From Lewinellaceae bacterium (GTDB taxonomy: Bacteria; Bacteroidota; Bacteroidia; Chitinophagales; Saprospiraceae): a stretch of DNA of 64,000 bases. The notes under the pieces were generated by a model. The model made no database searches. It was not told the DNA's origin and saw only the letters and a list, made by a program, of their open reading frames with translations. The position numbers and the translations under genes were made by a program. How positions within the stretch are numbered: the stretch's first letter is position 1; every line of letters starts with the position of its first letter. Of this stretch, positions 45,784 to 55,639 are shown piece after piece. Location: contig JACJYK010000001.1 of assembly GCA_020636135.1 (NCBI GenBank), positions 978,501 through 1,042,500 on the forward strand. Reading direction: 5' to 3'.

Positions 45784-48216
45784 ATGATCCGTAATTATTT
45801 TTTGGTTGCATGGCGGAACCTGACCAGTCAAAGGTTGTATTCTTCAATCAACCTTTTGGGCCTCACCATCGGGACTGCCGTGGTCATTCTTTTACTTGCC
45901 CATGTCAGGGACGAACTGACCTTCGATCAATTTCATCCCAATGCAGATCGCATTTCACGTGCCTGGGTCAAAGAGCATGCTGACGGTAATGTTTTTTTTA
46001 ATACGATTACTCCTTACGTATTGGGCCCGGTGCTGGAAAATAATATTCCTGAGGTCGAGTCGGTCACGCGCTACATGACCTTTCCGGTTCAGTTCAAGGA
46101 AGAGACCCAGGTCGGCCAGGAAGATGTTCATGCCGTTGAGCCATCTTTTCTCCGGATGTTTGGATTTGAGCTTCTGCAGGGAGACCCTGACCGGGTCTTA
46201 AGCGAGCCTAATTCCATTGTACTGACCGAATCGATGGCACAGAGGTATTTCGGTGAACCCAGGCCTATCGGAAAGACGCTCAAGGTGTATATGGATGACT
46301 GGTCGGATTTCAGGGTAACGGGTGTGATGGCTGACCCGCCCGTCAATTCAAGCCTTCAATTTACATCATTGGTTCCACTGGCAACTTTCAAAAACCGGTT
46401 GTCGGAGAATGGTCAGGTGAGCTGGACTAATGTCAATGTAGAAACTTATGTACTTCTGAAACCGGGTGCGGACCGCCTTGCCGTTGAAAAAAAGATACAA
46501 CCGTTGATGGATGCCCAGGTGGCGAAAATTTACGATCCGGGGGAATACGAAGTCGGTTTGCAACCTTTGACTGATATTCATCTGGATGATGCTTTTCCGG
46601 TCGGGTTTGTGCCGGTAAGCAATCCTCGCTACCCTTACATCCTCGGGGCGATTGGACTGCTTATCCTCCTTCTTGCCGGAATAAACTTCACCACCCTTGC
46701 TGTGGGAAGATCCATGACCCGGGCCAAGGAGGTAGGCATCCGCAAGACCACTGGTGCCACCCGTGGTCAGTTGATCGGCCAATATTGGGTTGAATCGGTA
46801 TTGACCGCCACGATAGCCGTTATTGCCGGTTTTATTGTCGCAAGAGTTTTACTCCCGTATTTCAATGAACTGTCAGACAAACATCTTAACCTTTCCCTCA
46901 ATGGTAACATGATTTTATTCCTGGGAGCACTGGCTTTATTGACCGGTTTACTGGCCGGTATTTATCCCGCTATGATCGTATCCGGGTTTAAGCCCATTCA
47001 GGCCTTACAGGGGAATAATAATACCGGTAAACAGCAAAAATTTGGGACTTTAAGAGGGTTGGTGGGGGCCCAGTTTACCATTTCCATTTTATTGATCATC
47101 TGTACCTGGACCATGTCCCAGCAATTGCACTTCCTGCAAAATAAAGATCTCGGATATAACCATGATCAATTGGTTGTTATTCCCTACCTGGAAGAAAAAA
47201 GTTTCATTGCGGACATGTTTGAGTCTGGTAAGGCACTCCGGCAACGCATCCTTACGGAGCTCGGATCAGAAAGCGGGGTTCAGGACATAGGTGTCTCTAC
47301 CAATGCACTGGGCACCCCCGGCTGGGTGAAACTGGGGTATACCGATGCTCAATCACGGCAGTTCCGGCAATTTACCACGACGGCGATCGATCCGCACTTC
47401 TTACCCCTGATGCAAATCTCCCTGGTGGAAGGCCACAACTTTACCGGGGCGGATGCCACCGATGCCAATTCAGTAATTGTCAATGAAGCATTCGCCAAAG
47501 AATTTAATGTGGCGCTGGGACAGCCTCTGCCTCAGCCGTTTGACCAGTTCAGGGTGACCGGCGTGGCGAAGGATTTTAATTTCGAAAGTCTGCATGAGCA
47601 GATCCATCCCCTGGTTATGACCACGAATATTCGTGGGATGTTCATGGCTGCTACGGACGTCAGTTTTGATGATTTTCCGAACCCAAAGCTGACCTTTAAG
47701 TTAGGTGCAGGCCAGATCGCTTCGACCATGTCCAGGATAGAAAAGATATGGAAAGACCTGGTTCCGGATCAGGCATTCCAGTATTCCTTTATGGATGATT
47801 CGATTGACCGGCAATACCGTACGGAGCGGCGCCTGGGTCAAATCGTTACCCTGGCGACCCTGCTGGCCTTGTTTATCGCCTGTCTGGGATTGTTTGGGAT
47901 AGCCACTTTGACCACGGCACAGCGCATGAAGGAAATTGGGGTGCGCAAAGTACTTGGGGCATCCACTGGTGAAATATTGGTCTTGCTGAATAAACCATTG
48001 ACACTGATCATTCTTCTGGCTACCGGTATCGCCATTCCGGTCGCCTGGTACCTGATGCAAAACTGGCTGACCAATTTTGCTTTCAGGATCAGTCCTTCCA
48101 TCCTGGTCATGATAGGGGCAGGGTTGGGAGCGCTGTTTTTGGCGTTGGTTGCTGTGTCCTGGCAATCCTTCCATGCAGCCAGAAAAAGTCCCGTCCACTC
48201 ATTACGAAACGAATAG
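45784..48216 (+). CDS. ABC permease 9 (duplicated MacB/FtsX type)
   Basis: 810 residues. First core near residue 284 (L-A-G-I-N-F-T-T-L-A-V-G-R-S, K-E-V-G-I-R-K-T-T-G-A), helix 5 near 425, second core near 697 (A-C-L-G-L-F-G-I, K-E-I-G-V-R-K-V-L-G). It ends S-P-V-H-S-L-R-N-E. The I-N-F-T-T-L-x-x-G-R-S motif is shared only with permease 13. The loop between the last helices is F-A-F-R-I-S-P-S rather than F-A-Y-R ... W-W. Gaps are 27 and 23 bp. Confidence 0.92.
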   Translation: MIRNYFLVAWRNLTSQRLYSSINLLGLTIGTAVVILLLAHVRDELTFDQFHPNADRISRAWVKEHADGNVFFNTITPYVLGPVLENNIPEVESVTRYMTFPVQFKEETQVGQEDVHAVEPSFLRMFGFELLQGDPDRVLSEPNSIVLTESMAQRYFGEPRPIGKTLKVYMDDWSDFRVTGVMADPPVNSSLQFTSLVPLATFKNRLSENGQVSWTNVNVETYVLLKPGADRLAVEKKIQPLMDAQVAKIYDPGEYEVGLQPLTDIHLDDAFPVGFVPVSNPRYPYILGAIGLLILLLAGINFTTLAVGRSMTRAKEVGIRKTTGATRGQLIGQYWVESVLTATIAVIAGFIVARVLLPYFNELSDKHLNLSLNGNMILFLGALALLTGLLAGIYPAMIVSGFKPIQALQGNNNTGKQQKFGTLRGLVGAQFTISILLIICTWTMSQQLHFLQNKDLGYNHDQLVVIPYLEEKSFIADMFESGKALRQRILTELGSESGVQDIGVSTNALGTPGWVKLGYTDAQSRQFRQFTTTAIDPHFLPLMQISLVEGHNFTGADATDANSVIVNEAFAKEFNVALGQPLPQPFDQFRVTGVAKDFNFESLHEQIHPLVMTTNIRGMFMAATDVSFDDFPNPKLTFKLGAGQIASTMSRIEKIWKDLVPDQAFQYSFMDDSIDRQYRTERRLGQIVTLATLLALFIACLGLFGIATLTTAQRMKEIGVRKVLGASTGEILVLLNKPLTLIILLATGIAIPVAWYLMQNWLTNFAFRISPSILVMIGAGLGALFLALVAVSWQSFHAARKSPVHSLRNE

Positions 48217-48239
48217 GTTAAGAAAATCAACAGAATATC

Positions 48240-50699
48240 ATGAAAGCGATACTCTTAAATCTGATCAAATCCGGTTTTCGCAGCCTTAAGCGAAACAGTG
48301 GATATTCGGCCATCAACATTCTGGGTTTAGCTGTTGGCCTGGCCAGTTTTTCATTCATTATGCTGTATGTCCGGGGAGAGCTGGGCTATGACAATTGGCA
48401 TGAAAAGGGAGATCGCATATACCGCATGGCGCTGGAACGAAAATACCCCGGCCGTTCACGTTTTTATGCCATCATCCCCAATGGTTTCAGTCAAGTCGTA
48501 GCGCAGGACATTCCTGAGGTGGAAGAGACTTGCCGGTTATTTTATTTTAACGGGAATCAAACGACCATCAAGAAGGATGGCAATCTGTATGTTGAGGATA
48601 ACTTCATGTGGGCGGACAGTAATTTCTTTGACCTGTTTTCTGTACCCTTACTGGAAGGCGATGCCAAAAAAGCCTTATCCCAGCCCCGCAGTGTCATCAT
48701 CACCCAGCACATAGCCAAAAAATATTTCGGGGATGCAGATCCAATGGGGCAGATCCTGGACGTAGCCAATAACGATAATGATTTTAAAGTGACCGGTGTA
48801 TGTGCCGATCTTCCGGAGAATACCCATTTGTCTTTTGATTTTCTGATTGCATCGGCGGACCTGGGCGCTTTTATTCAACAACCAAATTTCGTAGGTTTTT
48901 CGGCTTATACTTACCTTTTGCTGAAACCGGGTGCCGATCCGGTCGCCGTAGAATCCAAGTTGCCGGACATAGTCGTGAAATATGCCTCTGGTCAGATCCT
49001 GCAAAACTTTGGCGTGGATTATCCTACCTACCAGCAACAGGGGAATGGCTACCGCTATTTTCTGCAGAAACTGCCGGATATACACCTAAAATCCAATCTG
49101 GAGTCAGAAATCAAAGCACCGGGATCTCTGAAAAGAGTTCAGTTTTTCATTCTGATCGCCCTGTTGATCCTGCTCATCGCTGTCATTAATTTTATGAACC
49201 TGACAACGGCAAAATCAGCCAGCCGCGCCCGGGAAGTCGGTATCCGCAAGACGATGGGTTCATCACGGGGCGCCTTAGCCGGCCAGTTTTTTACAGAGGC
49301 AATACTGGTATCGTTAATTGCCGGAGTTTTGGCACTCGGCATAAATTTTTTAGCACTCCCCGGATTGAACACCCTCACGGGAAAGACCTTCACGTATCAA
49401 AACCTGATGAGTTGGTCGTTCCTGGGAATGCTGTTTGGGGCATCGCTGATCACCGGACTTATTTCCGGTACCTATCCGGCCACGTACCTGTCCTCCTTTA
49501 AGCCCATCGATGCATTCCGCGCTCACATATCGACCGGTGTTCAGCGGGTTATCCTGCGCAACGCACTGGTTGTATTGCAATTCAGCATCTCTGTATTTCT
49601 GATCATTGCGACCATCCTTATCTATAATCAGTTGAAATTCAGTCAGAATCAGGATCTGGGGTTTGATAAGGAAAACCTGTTGAATATCGGCGGCGGATTC
49701 AACCTGGAATTCCAGCAAGAGGAGACTTTCAAAAAAGAGTTGCGACAGCTGTCCGGCGTAGTCGCCGTCAGTGGTTGTAATAACCAGCCGGGTGATAATT
49801 ATTTTGGCATGTCCTTTAAACCCATGGGAGCGGACGAAACTACCACAGGCTCTGGCCTGATCATCGACGATGGATATGTGGAATGCATGGATATGAAGAT
49901 CCTGCAGGGAAGAAGTTTTTCGGAACAATTTACCGACTCACTGAATGTAGTGGTCAATGAGGCTGCTATCCGGGAAATGGGCCTCAAAGATCCGATAGGA
50001 AAGACGATGACCTCCAGCGATAACTTTCTTAACCCGGTGGAAGGAACTCCATCGGTGTACACCATTATTGGTGTCATTGAAGATTTTCATTTTCAATCGT
50101 TTCATCATCAGGTAACACCTCTGTTCTTAATTCATGATACCCGCAGTTTCCGCCCTGGCGTGGATGGTGTAATAACCGTTCGTCTGGCGGGTGGGAATAT
50201 TCCGGCTACAGTAGAAACCATCCGGAAGATGTGGAATAAAATGGTGCCTGAAGTACCATTTTCGTATACCTTCCTGGATGACGACTGGTCAAAACTGTAC
50301 ACCAGTGAAATGACCATGCGCAAAGTCTTCGGCGTCTTTTGTCTCATCGCCATCTTCATTGCATGCCTCGGATTATTTGCTCTGGCAGCCTACACGATTG
50401 AAAAACGGGCCAAAGAAATAGGCATTCGCAAGGTCCTGGGAGCGTCCGATGAAACCATTGTCGGATTGTTGTCCAAAGACTTCCTCAGGCTGGTATTGAT
50501 TGCAATTGTGCTGGCCAGCCCGATAGCCTGGTATGTGATGCATCAATGGTTACAGGGTTTTGCCTACCGGATTCCCATTCACTGGTGGGTTTTTCTCCTG
50601 GCGGGTGGTGCAGCTGTGCTGATTGCATTTCTCACGGTGAGTTTTCAAAGCATAAAAGCGGCAATGAACAGTCCGATCAAATCATTACGGAGTGAATAG
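48240..50699 (+). CDS. ABC permease 10 (duplicated MacB/FtsX type)
   Basis: 819 residues, the longest member in the array. First core near residue 298 (I-A-V-I-N-F-M-N-L-T-T-A-K, R-E-V-G-I-R-K-T-M-G-S), helix 5 near 441, second core near 706 (A-C-L-G-L-F-A-L, K-E-I-G-I-R-K-V-L-G). It ends N-S-P-I-K-S-L-R-S-E. The longer first periplasmic domain includes a Y-Q-Q-Q-G-N-G-Y stretch not seen in the others. Gap to permease 11 is 20 bp. Confidence 0.92.
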   Translation: MKAILLNLIKSGFRSLKRNSGYSAINILGLAVGLASFSFIMLYVRGELGYDNWHEKGDRIYRMALERKYPGRSRFYAIIPNGFSQVVAQDIPEVEETCRLFYFNGNQTTIKKDGNLYVEDNFMWADSNFFDLFSVPLLEGDAKKALSQPRSVIITQHIAKKYFGDADPMGQILDVANNDNDFKVTGVCADLPENTHLSFDFLIASADLGAFIQQPNFVGFSAYTYLLLKPGADPVAVESKLPDIVVKYASGQILQNFGVDYPTYQQQGNGYRYFLQKLPDIHLKSNLESEIKAPGSLKRVQFFILIALLILLIAVINFMNLTTAKSASRAREVGIRKTMGSSRGALAGQFFTEAILVSLIAGVLALGINFLALPGLNTLTGKTFTYQNLMSWSFLGMLFGASLITGLISGTYPATYLSSFKPIDAFRAHISTGVQRVILRNALVVLQFSISVFLIIATILIYNQLKFSQNQDLGFDKENLLNIGGGFNLEFQQEETFKKELRQLSGVVAVSGCNNQPGDNYFGMSFKPMGADETTTGSGLIIDDGYVECMDMKILQGRSFSEQFTDSLNVVVNEAAIREMGLKDPIGKTMTSSDNFLNPVEGTPSVYTIIGVIEDFHFQSFHHQVTPLFLIHDTRSFRPGVDGVITVRLAGGNIPATVETIRKMWNKMVPEVPFSYTFLDDDWSKLYTSEMTMRKVFGVFCLIAIFIACLGLFALAAYTIEKRAKEIGIRKVLGASDETIVGLLSKDFLRLVLIAIVLASPIAWYVMHQWLQGFAYRIPIHWWVFLLAGGAAVLIAFLTVSFQSIKAAMNSPIKSLRSE

Positions 50700-50719
50700 T
50701 CCAACTAAATAATTCGATT

Positions 50720-53149
50720 ATGATCAAGCATAATTTGAAACTGGCCTTTCGCAGCCTCGTCCAACAAAAAGGTATCACGGTTATTCATTTAATCGGCTTA
50801 TCATTTGGCCTGGCCAGTTGTCTGCTTATTGGTAGCTACATCTATAATGAATACAGCTACGACCGGTACAATCACAATGCCGATCGTATTTACAGGATCA
50901 GCCGGGAATTTATCAACCGAGATGGTTCGCGTCAGCTTCATCTGGGGCACCTGGCACCCCCGTTTGCCCCTCTGTTGAAAAGCGACTACCCGGATATTGA
51001 GCAGATCGTCCGTATGTTGGAAACGAACCTTACGTTCCGCAAGGATGACAACATTTTTGATGTTGAAAAGGTCTTTATCGCCGAGCCTTCCTTTTTTCAA
51101 ATCTTTGATGTTGACCTGATCGAAGGAGATACCGCCAGTGCGCTGGATAATGCATTTACGCTTCTCTTGAGTGAGTCCATGGCTAAGAAATTTTTCGGTA
51201 ACGAGGATCCGTTGGACAAGACGATGGTCGGGATGGGCCAGTATAATTTTCAGGTATCCGGCGTGTTTAAGGACTTTCCTCCGGAGTCCCATTTTCACCC
51301 GGATATTCTCGCCGCCTTCAACACCTTACGGGACTCAACCATTTATGGCGAAGAAGGATTGCGTACCAATTGGGGAAACAACTCCTTTTCAACGTTCATC
51401 CTTTTGCCCAGGAATTATCCATCTCAACAGCTTGAAGCGCAATTCCCTTCATTTGTAGACAAGTATATGACGGGTGTTTATGGCAATCAAAGTAAACCCA
51501 GCGATCGTACCAAGCTGCATCTGATGCCGCTCACGGATATTCATTTGCATTCCCATCTGGATTCGGAGATAGAAGAAAATGGCGACATCAAACGCATCTA
51601 TATCTTTGCGGTCATCGCTTTGCTGATCCTGCTCATTGCCTGCTTCAATTACATGAATCTTTCCACAGCCCGGTCAGCAATACGCGCCAAGGAGATTGGC
51701 GTTCGTAAGGTGGTTGGAGCCCGCCGGACAGAGATCATGCAGCAGTTCTTAGGAGAATCTGTTGTGCTCACCCTGGTTGCCGCTGTCATTGCCGTGGGAC
51801 TTTGCTGGCTGGCTTTCCCGGTGGTCAACCAGTTACTAAATATCCATCTGCAATTCAGCAAGCTGCCACTGTTTGGTGTGGTGGGGTTGATCGTCGCGGT
51901 GGCTGTAATTACGGGCCTTCTGGCGGGAATTTATCCGGCGGTCTTTTTGTCGGCCATGCGTCCGCTTGGTATGCTGAAAGGCGATCAGTCCCGTGGAACC
52001 GGCGGTGGATCAGGAGCGTTGCGCAAAGTCCTGGTCGTTATGCAGTTTGCTATCTCCGGAACTTTGATCATAGCCACGATCGTGGTGTTCCGTCAGTTGA
52101 GCTATATGCAGAACAAGGACCTGGGACTGGATCAGGACCAGGTGATCACCATTAATTTTTATCGCAACCTGGCTCCCCAGTTTGAGAGCTTTAAGCATGA
52201 GTTATTGGCAAATCCGTCTATCCGCGATGTAGCCAGGAGCTCCAGGATACCTTCCGGCAGGCTTTTGGACAGTTATGGTTCTGCTGAGGTACAGCTATCG
52301 GGTGATTCGCTGGAAAAGCCGGCTGCTGATCTGAAGACGTTGTTGATCGATGAAGCATTTGTGCCGACGTACGACATTAGGCTGACAGCTGGAGATAATT
52401 TCCGTGATTTTGATAAAACGGGTAATATCATACTCAATGAGACAGCCATCAAAGACCTCGGTTTTAGCTCGCCTGCAGAGGCAATAGGTAAACGCATTAA
52501 ATATGCCGGCAGGGATACCTATATCACCGGGGTTCTTCATGACTTTAACTTTGAAAGCCTGCATCAGGACATCCAGGCTATGATTATGATCAAGCCTTCT
52601 GACAGTACCAACTACAACTGGTTATCAATCAAGATGGCCGGACAAAACCTTTCAGAGGGAATCGTCCACCTGGAGAAAACATGGAAGCAATTCTTACCGA
52701 TGTTTCCGTTTAATTATCAATTTGTGGATCAGCAATTTGGTGAATTGTACCAGGCCGAACAGCGCCAGGGTAAAATGTTCATCGCCTTTGCCTTGCTGGC
52801 AATCCTGGTGGCTTGCCTGGGATTATTGGGCCTGACTGCATTTGTGGTTCAGCAAAAAGTCAAAGAGATCGGTATACGCAAAGTGCTGGGGGCAAGTACA
52901 GCTTCCATTGTCACTATGCTGAACAAAGACTTCCTAAAGCTGGTCCTGTTGGCGCTGGTGATCGCCAGCCCGCTGGCCTGGTACCTGATGCACCGCTGGC
53001 TCGAAGACTTCGCCTATCGCATTCAGATCCCTTGGTGGGCATTTCTTATTGCCATCGTTGTGGCAGCACTGGTGGCCTCACTAACCATCAGTTTTCAAAG
53101 CATCAAAGCCGCACTGGCCAATCCGGTTAAATCATTAAGAAATGAGTAA
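50720..53149 (+). CDS. ABC permease 11 (duplicated MacB/FtsX type)
   Basis: 809 residues. First core near residue 291 (I-A-C-F-N-Y-M-N-L-S-T-A-R, K-E-I-G-V-R-K-V-V-G-A), helix 5 near 436, second core near 696 (A-C-L-G-L-L-G-L, K-E-I-G-I-R-K-V-L-G). It ends with the array's consensus tail A-N-P-V-K-S-L-R-N-E, and the C-terminal loop F-A-Y-R-I-Q-I-P-W-W is also consensus. It is a good reference member for comparing the others. The next gene follows after 18 bp. Confidence 0.92.
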   Translation: MIKHNLKLAFRSLVQQKGITVIHLIGLSFGLASCLLIGSYIYNEYSYDRYNHNADRIYRISREFINRDGSRQLHLGHLAPPFAPLLKSDYPDIEQIVRMLETNLTFRKDDNIFDVEKVFIAEPSFFQIFDVDLIEGDTASALDNAFTLLLSESMAKKFFGNEDPLDKTMVGMGQYNFQVSGVFKDFPPESHFHPDILAAFNTLRDSTIYGEEGLRTNWGNNSFSTFILLPRNYPSQQLEAQFPSFVDKYMTGVYGNQSKPSDRTKLHLMPLTDIHLHSHLDSEIEENGDIKRIYIFAVIALLILLIACFNYMNLSTARSAIRAKEIGVRKVVGARRTEIMQQFLGESVVLTLVAAVIAVGLCWLAFPVVNQLLNIHLQFSKLPLFGVVGLIVAVAVITGLLAGIYPAVFLSAMRPLGMLKGDQSRGTGGGSGALRKVLVVMQFAISGTLIIATIVVFRQLSYMQNKDLGLDQDQVITINFYRNLAPQFESFKHELLANPSIRDVARSSRIPSGRLLDSYGSAEVQLSGDSLEKPAADLKTLLIDEAFVPTYDIRLTAGDNFRDFDKTGNIILNETAIKDLGFSSPAEAIGKRIKYAGRDTYITGVLHDFNFESLHQDIQAMIMIKPSDSTNYNWLSIKMAGQNLSEGIVHLEKTWKQFLPMFPFNYQFVDQQFGELYQAEQRQGKMFIAFALLAILVACLGLLGLTAFVVQQKVKEIGIRKVLGASTASIVTMLNKDFLKLVLLALVIASPLAWYLMHRWLEDFAYRIQIPWWAFLIAIVVAALVASLTISFQSIKAALANPVKSLRNE

Positions 53150-53167
53150 GTAAAAACCTGACTGACT

Positions 53168-55603
53168 ATGTTACGAACTTATCTTAAGATCGCCTGGCGT
53201 AATTGGCGCAATCAACGTTTTTATACGTTGATCAATACGGTCGGACTGGCATTGGGCCTGACCAGCTTTCTGTTCATTTTTCTTTATGTAAACTATGAAT
53301 TGAGTTTTGATCGCTCTTTGCCCAATGCTGACCGTGTTTACCGGTTCAACTTCATGGCAAAGCTGGGGGATCAGCTCGCTCATACAGCAGCTTCGCCAAA
53401 ACCGGCGGGTCCGGAGTTCATGCAAAGGATACCGGAAATTGAAACTTTTTGCCGTCTGAGAAAGTGGGGAAACCATGTCGTGCATTTGGAAAATCAATCG
53501 TTCAATGAGGAAGTCGTTTATGCTGACAGTACGTTTTTCCGGGTCTTCCCGTTCAAACTCCTGGAAGGTGATCCGCTCACAGCACTCCAGTCGCCTACTT
53601 CGGTGGTATTAACCCAGCAGGCAGCCAGGAAATATTTCGGTGATCAGGATGCGGTCGGTCAGCATCTCAGGATTGGTGATGTTGAACTGCAGGTCACAGC
53701 TGTTATCACGGACCTGCCTAAGAATATGCATTTTCATTTTGATTTCTTCAGGTCCATGTCCGGCCTTAACCTGGAATGGGACAACGATTGGGGAAGCACA
53801 AATTATTACAATTATTTCCTGTTGCGAAAAGGAGCCGACCCCGGAGAAGTTTCACGGAAAGCTACCCAGATCCTTGATGAACACCTGGCTAAGGTGATCA
53901 AAGACTATTTGGGTACCTCGTGGGAAGATTTTACGGCTGCAGGCAATTATGCAAATGCCGTAATATTTCCAGTAACAGACATTCATTTGTACAGTCATCT
54001 GGAAGATGAGCTTAGCCCGAACAGTGACGGTAAATACATAACCATTTTTGGAATAATCGGATTATTTATTCTGGGCCTTGCCTGCATCAACTTCATGAAT
54101 CTGTCCAGCGCCCGTTCTACGGTACGTGCTAAAGAAGTTGGAGTAAGAAAGACGCTGGGAGCCAGACGTGGTGAGCTCGCCTGGCAATTTTTATTCGAGA
54201 GCAGTTTGATGAGCCTGTTTGCGCTCATAGTAACACTGATTGCTGCTCCATTCCTGTTGCCTTATTTTAATCAGCTTTCTGGTAAACAGTTGTCGAATCA
54301 TGTTTTATGGAATCCGGCTTTGTTGGCAGGGGGCATACTCTTTACGTTGCTTGTAGGCCTGATATCCGGAAGTTATCCGGCCTTTCTGTTGTCCAGGTTC
54401 CAACCGGTTAAGGTGCTGAAGAGTAACTCGACCCAGACCGGTAACACTTCAGGCTGGAATTGGACGGGGTCTATTCGGAGTGCTCTGGTGGTATTTCAGT
54501 TTGTCACAACGACTGTTCTACTGGTGGGTGCACTGGTGGTGAGCAAGCAACTACATTTTATTCAGAACAAGAAATTAGGCTTTAACAAGGAGCAGGTTCT
54601 GGTATTGCAAGATCCCTACCTGGCTGGGGATAATCTTCGTGCTCTCAAGGAGCAGCTCCTGCAATTACACGATGTCAGTTCAGTCAGTGTAAGTGGCAAC
54701 TTACCGGTCAACACTTCCGATAATGCCGGAAGCACCATCCGCGGCAGGGTGATCGATCAGGAGCACACCACGCTATCCAACAACTGGTGGGTCGATTTTG
54801 ACTATTTAAAAACGATGGGAATGGAGATCGTTGCGGGCAGAGACTTTTCGCATTCGATCAGTACGGATAGCAGCGCGGTGATCATCAATGAAACCATGGC
54901 TCGCAAATACGGCTATCCACAAAATGACGTGATAGGGCAGGAGGTTAACTTTATTCAGGATGGGCAGCAACTGGATATTCATACCATTGTAGGTGTAGTC
55001 CGTGATTTTAATTTTGCCAGTTTACACAATCAAATTGAGCCTCTGGCTCTTTTCCGGGGTGTCAGCAGGAGTTTCATGAGCATCCGGTTGAATACCGCGG
55101 ATCTCGATCATTTTATCCATGATCTGCAGAACCTATGGGAGAGGATGGCTCCTTCACAACCTTTTGTTTTCTCCTTCCTGGATGAACGCTTCAATGCGTT
55201 GTACGAATCGGAAATTCGCATCGGAAATATCACCAATCTCTTTGCCTTCCTGGCTATTTTCATTGCTTGCATGGGTCTCCTTGGCCTGGCAACCTTTACG
55301 GTACAGCAGCGGACGCGAGAAATAGGCATTCGCAAGGTTCTGGGAGCTTCGGTGCAGGGGATCGTGGTCCTGCTGTCCGGCGAATTCCTGAAGCTGGTGA
55401 TCCTGGCACTGATCATCGCTACACCGATCGCCTGGATCATGATGCACCGCTGGCTCGAAGATTTTGCTTACCGGATCCCTGTGCCCTGGTGGGCATTCGT
55501 TTTAGCCGGTATCATCGCTATATCAGTAGCTTTCTTCACGATCAGCTTTAACAGTATCCGGGCGGCACTGGCTAACCCCACTAAATCATTGCATAACGAA
55601 TAA
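53168..55603 (+). CDS. ABC permease 12 (duplicated MacB/FtsX type)
   Basis: 811 residues. First core near residue 288 (L-A-C-I-N-F-M-N-L-S-S-A-R, K-E-V-G-V-R-K-T-L-G-A), helix 5 near 438, second core near 698 (A-C-M-G-L-L-G-L, R-E-I-G-I-R-K-V-L-G). It ends N-P-T-K-S-L-H-N-E. The first periplasmic domain shares with permease 1 a stretch of the type T-x-x-(D/E)-F-x-A-x-G-(N/Q)-Y-A, and D-I-H-L-Y-S-x-L-x-x-E-L-S-P follows in both. So the first and twelfth members are relatives despite being 27 kb apart. Confidence 0.92.
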   Translation: MLRTYLKIAWRNWRNQRFYTLINTVGLALGLTSFLFIFLYVNYELSFDRSLPNADRVYRFNFMAKLGDQLAHTAASPKPAGPEFMQRIPEIETFCRLRKWGNHVVHLENQSFNEEVVYADSTFFRVFPFKLLEGDPLTALQSPTSVVLTQQAARKYFGDQDAVGQHLRIGDVELQVTAVITDLPKNMHFHFDFFRSMSGLNLEWDNDWGSTNYYNYFLLRKGADPGEVSRKATQILDEHLAKVIKDYLGTSWEDFTAAGNYANAVIFPVTDIHLYSHLEDELSPNSDGKYITIFGIIGLFILGLACINFMNLSSARSTVRAKEVGVRKTLGARRGELAWQFLFESSLMSLFALIVTLIAAPFLLPYFNQLSGKQLSNHVLWNPALLAGGILFTLLVGLISGSYPAFLLSRFQPVKVLKSNSTQTGNTSGWNWTGSIRSALVVFQFVTTTVLLVGALVVSKQLHFIQNKKLGFNKEQVLVLQDPYLAGDNLRALKEQLLQLHDVSSVSVSGNLPVNTSDNAGSTIRGRVIDQEHTTLSNNWWVDFDYLKTMGMEIVAGRDFSHSISTDSSAVIINETMARKYGYPQNDVIGQEVNFIQDGQQLDIHTIVGVVRDFNFASLHNQIEPLALFRGVSRSFMSIRLNTADLDHFIHDLQNLWERMAPSQPFVFSFLDERFNALYESEIRIGNITNLFAFLAIFIACMGLLGLATFTVQQRTREIGIRKVLGASVQGIVVLLSGEFLKLVILALIIATPIAWIMMHRWLEDFAYRIPVPWWAFVLAGIIAISVAFFTISFNSIRAALANPTKSLHNE

Positions 55604-55639
55604 TGAATTACCTGGCACCTATTTAAAAAACAGTAACCA

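Noticed and set aside
47701..49928. Minus-strand frames of 130-192 codons opposite permeases 9 and 10
   Set aside because: They are antisense shadows; similar frames recur opposite the conserved C-termini of many permeases because those segments share codons.
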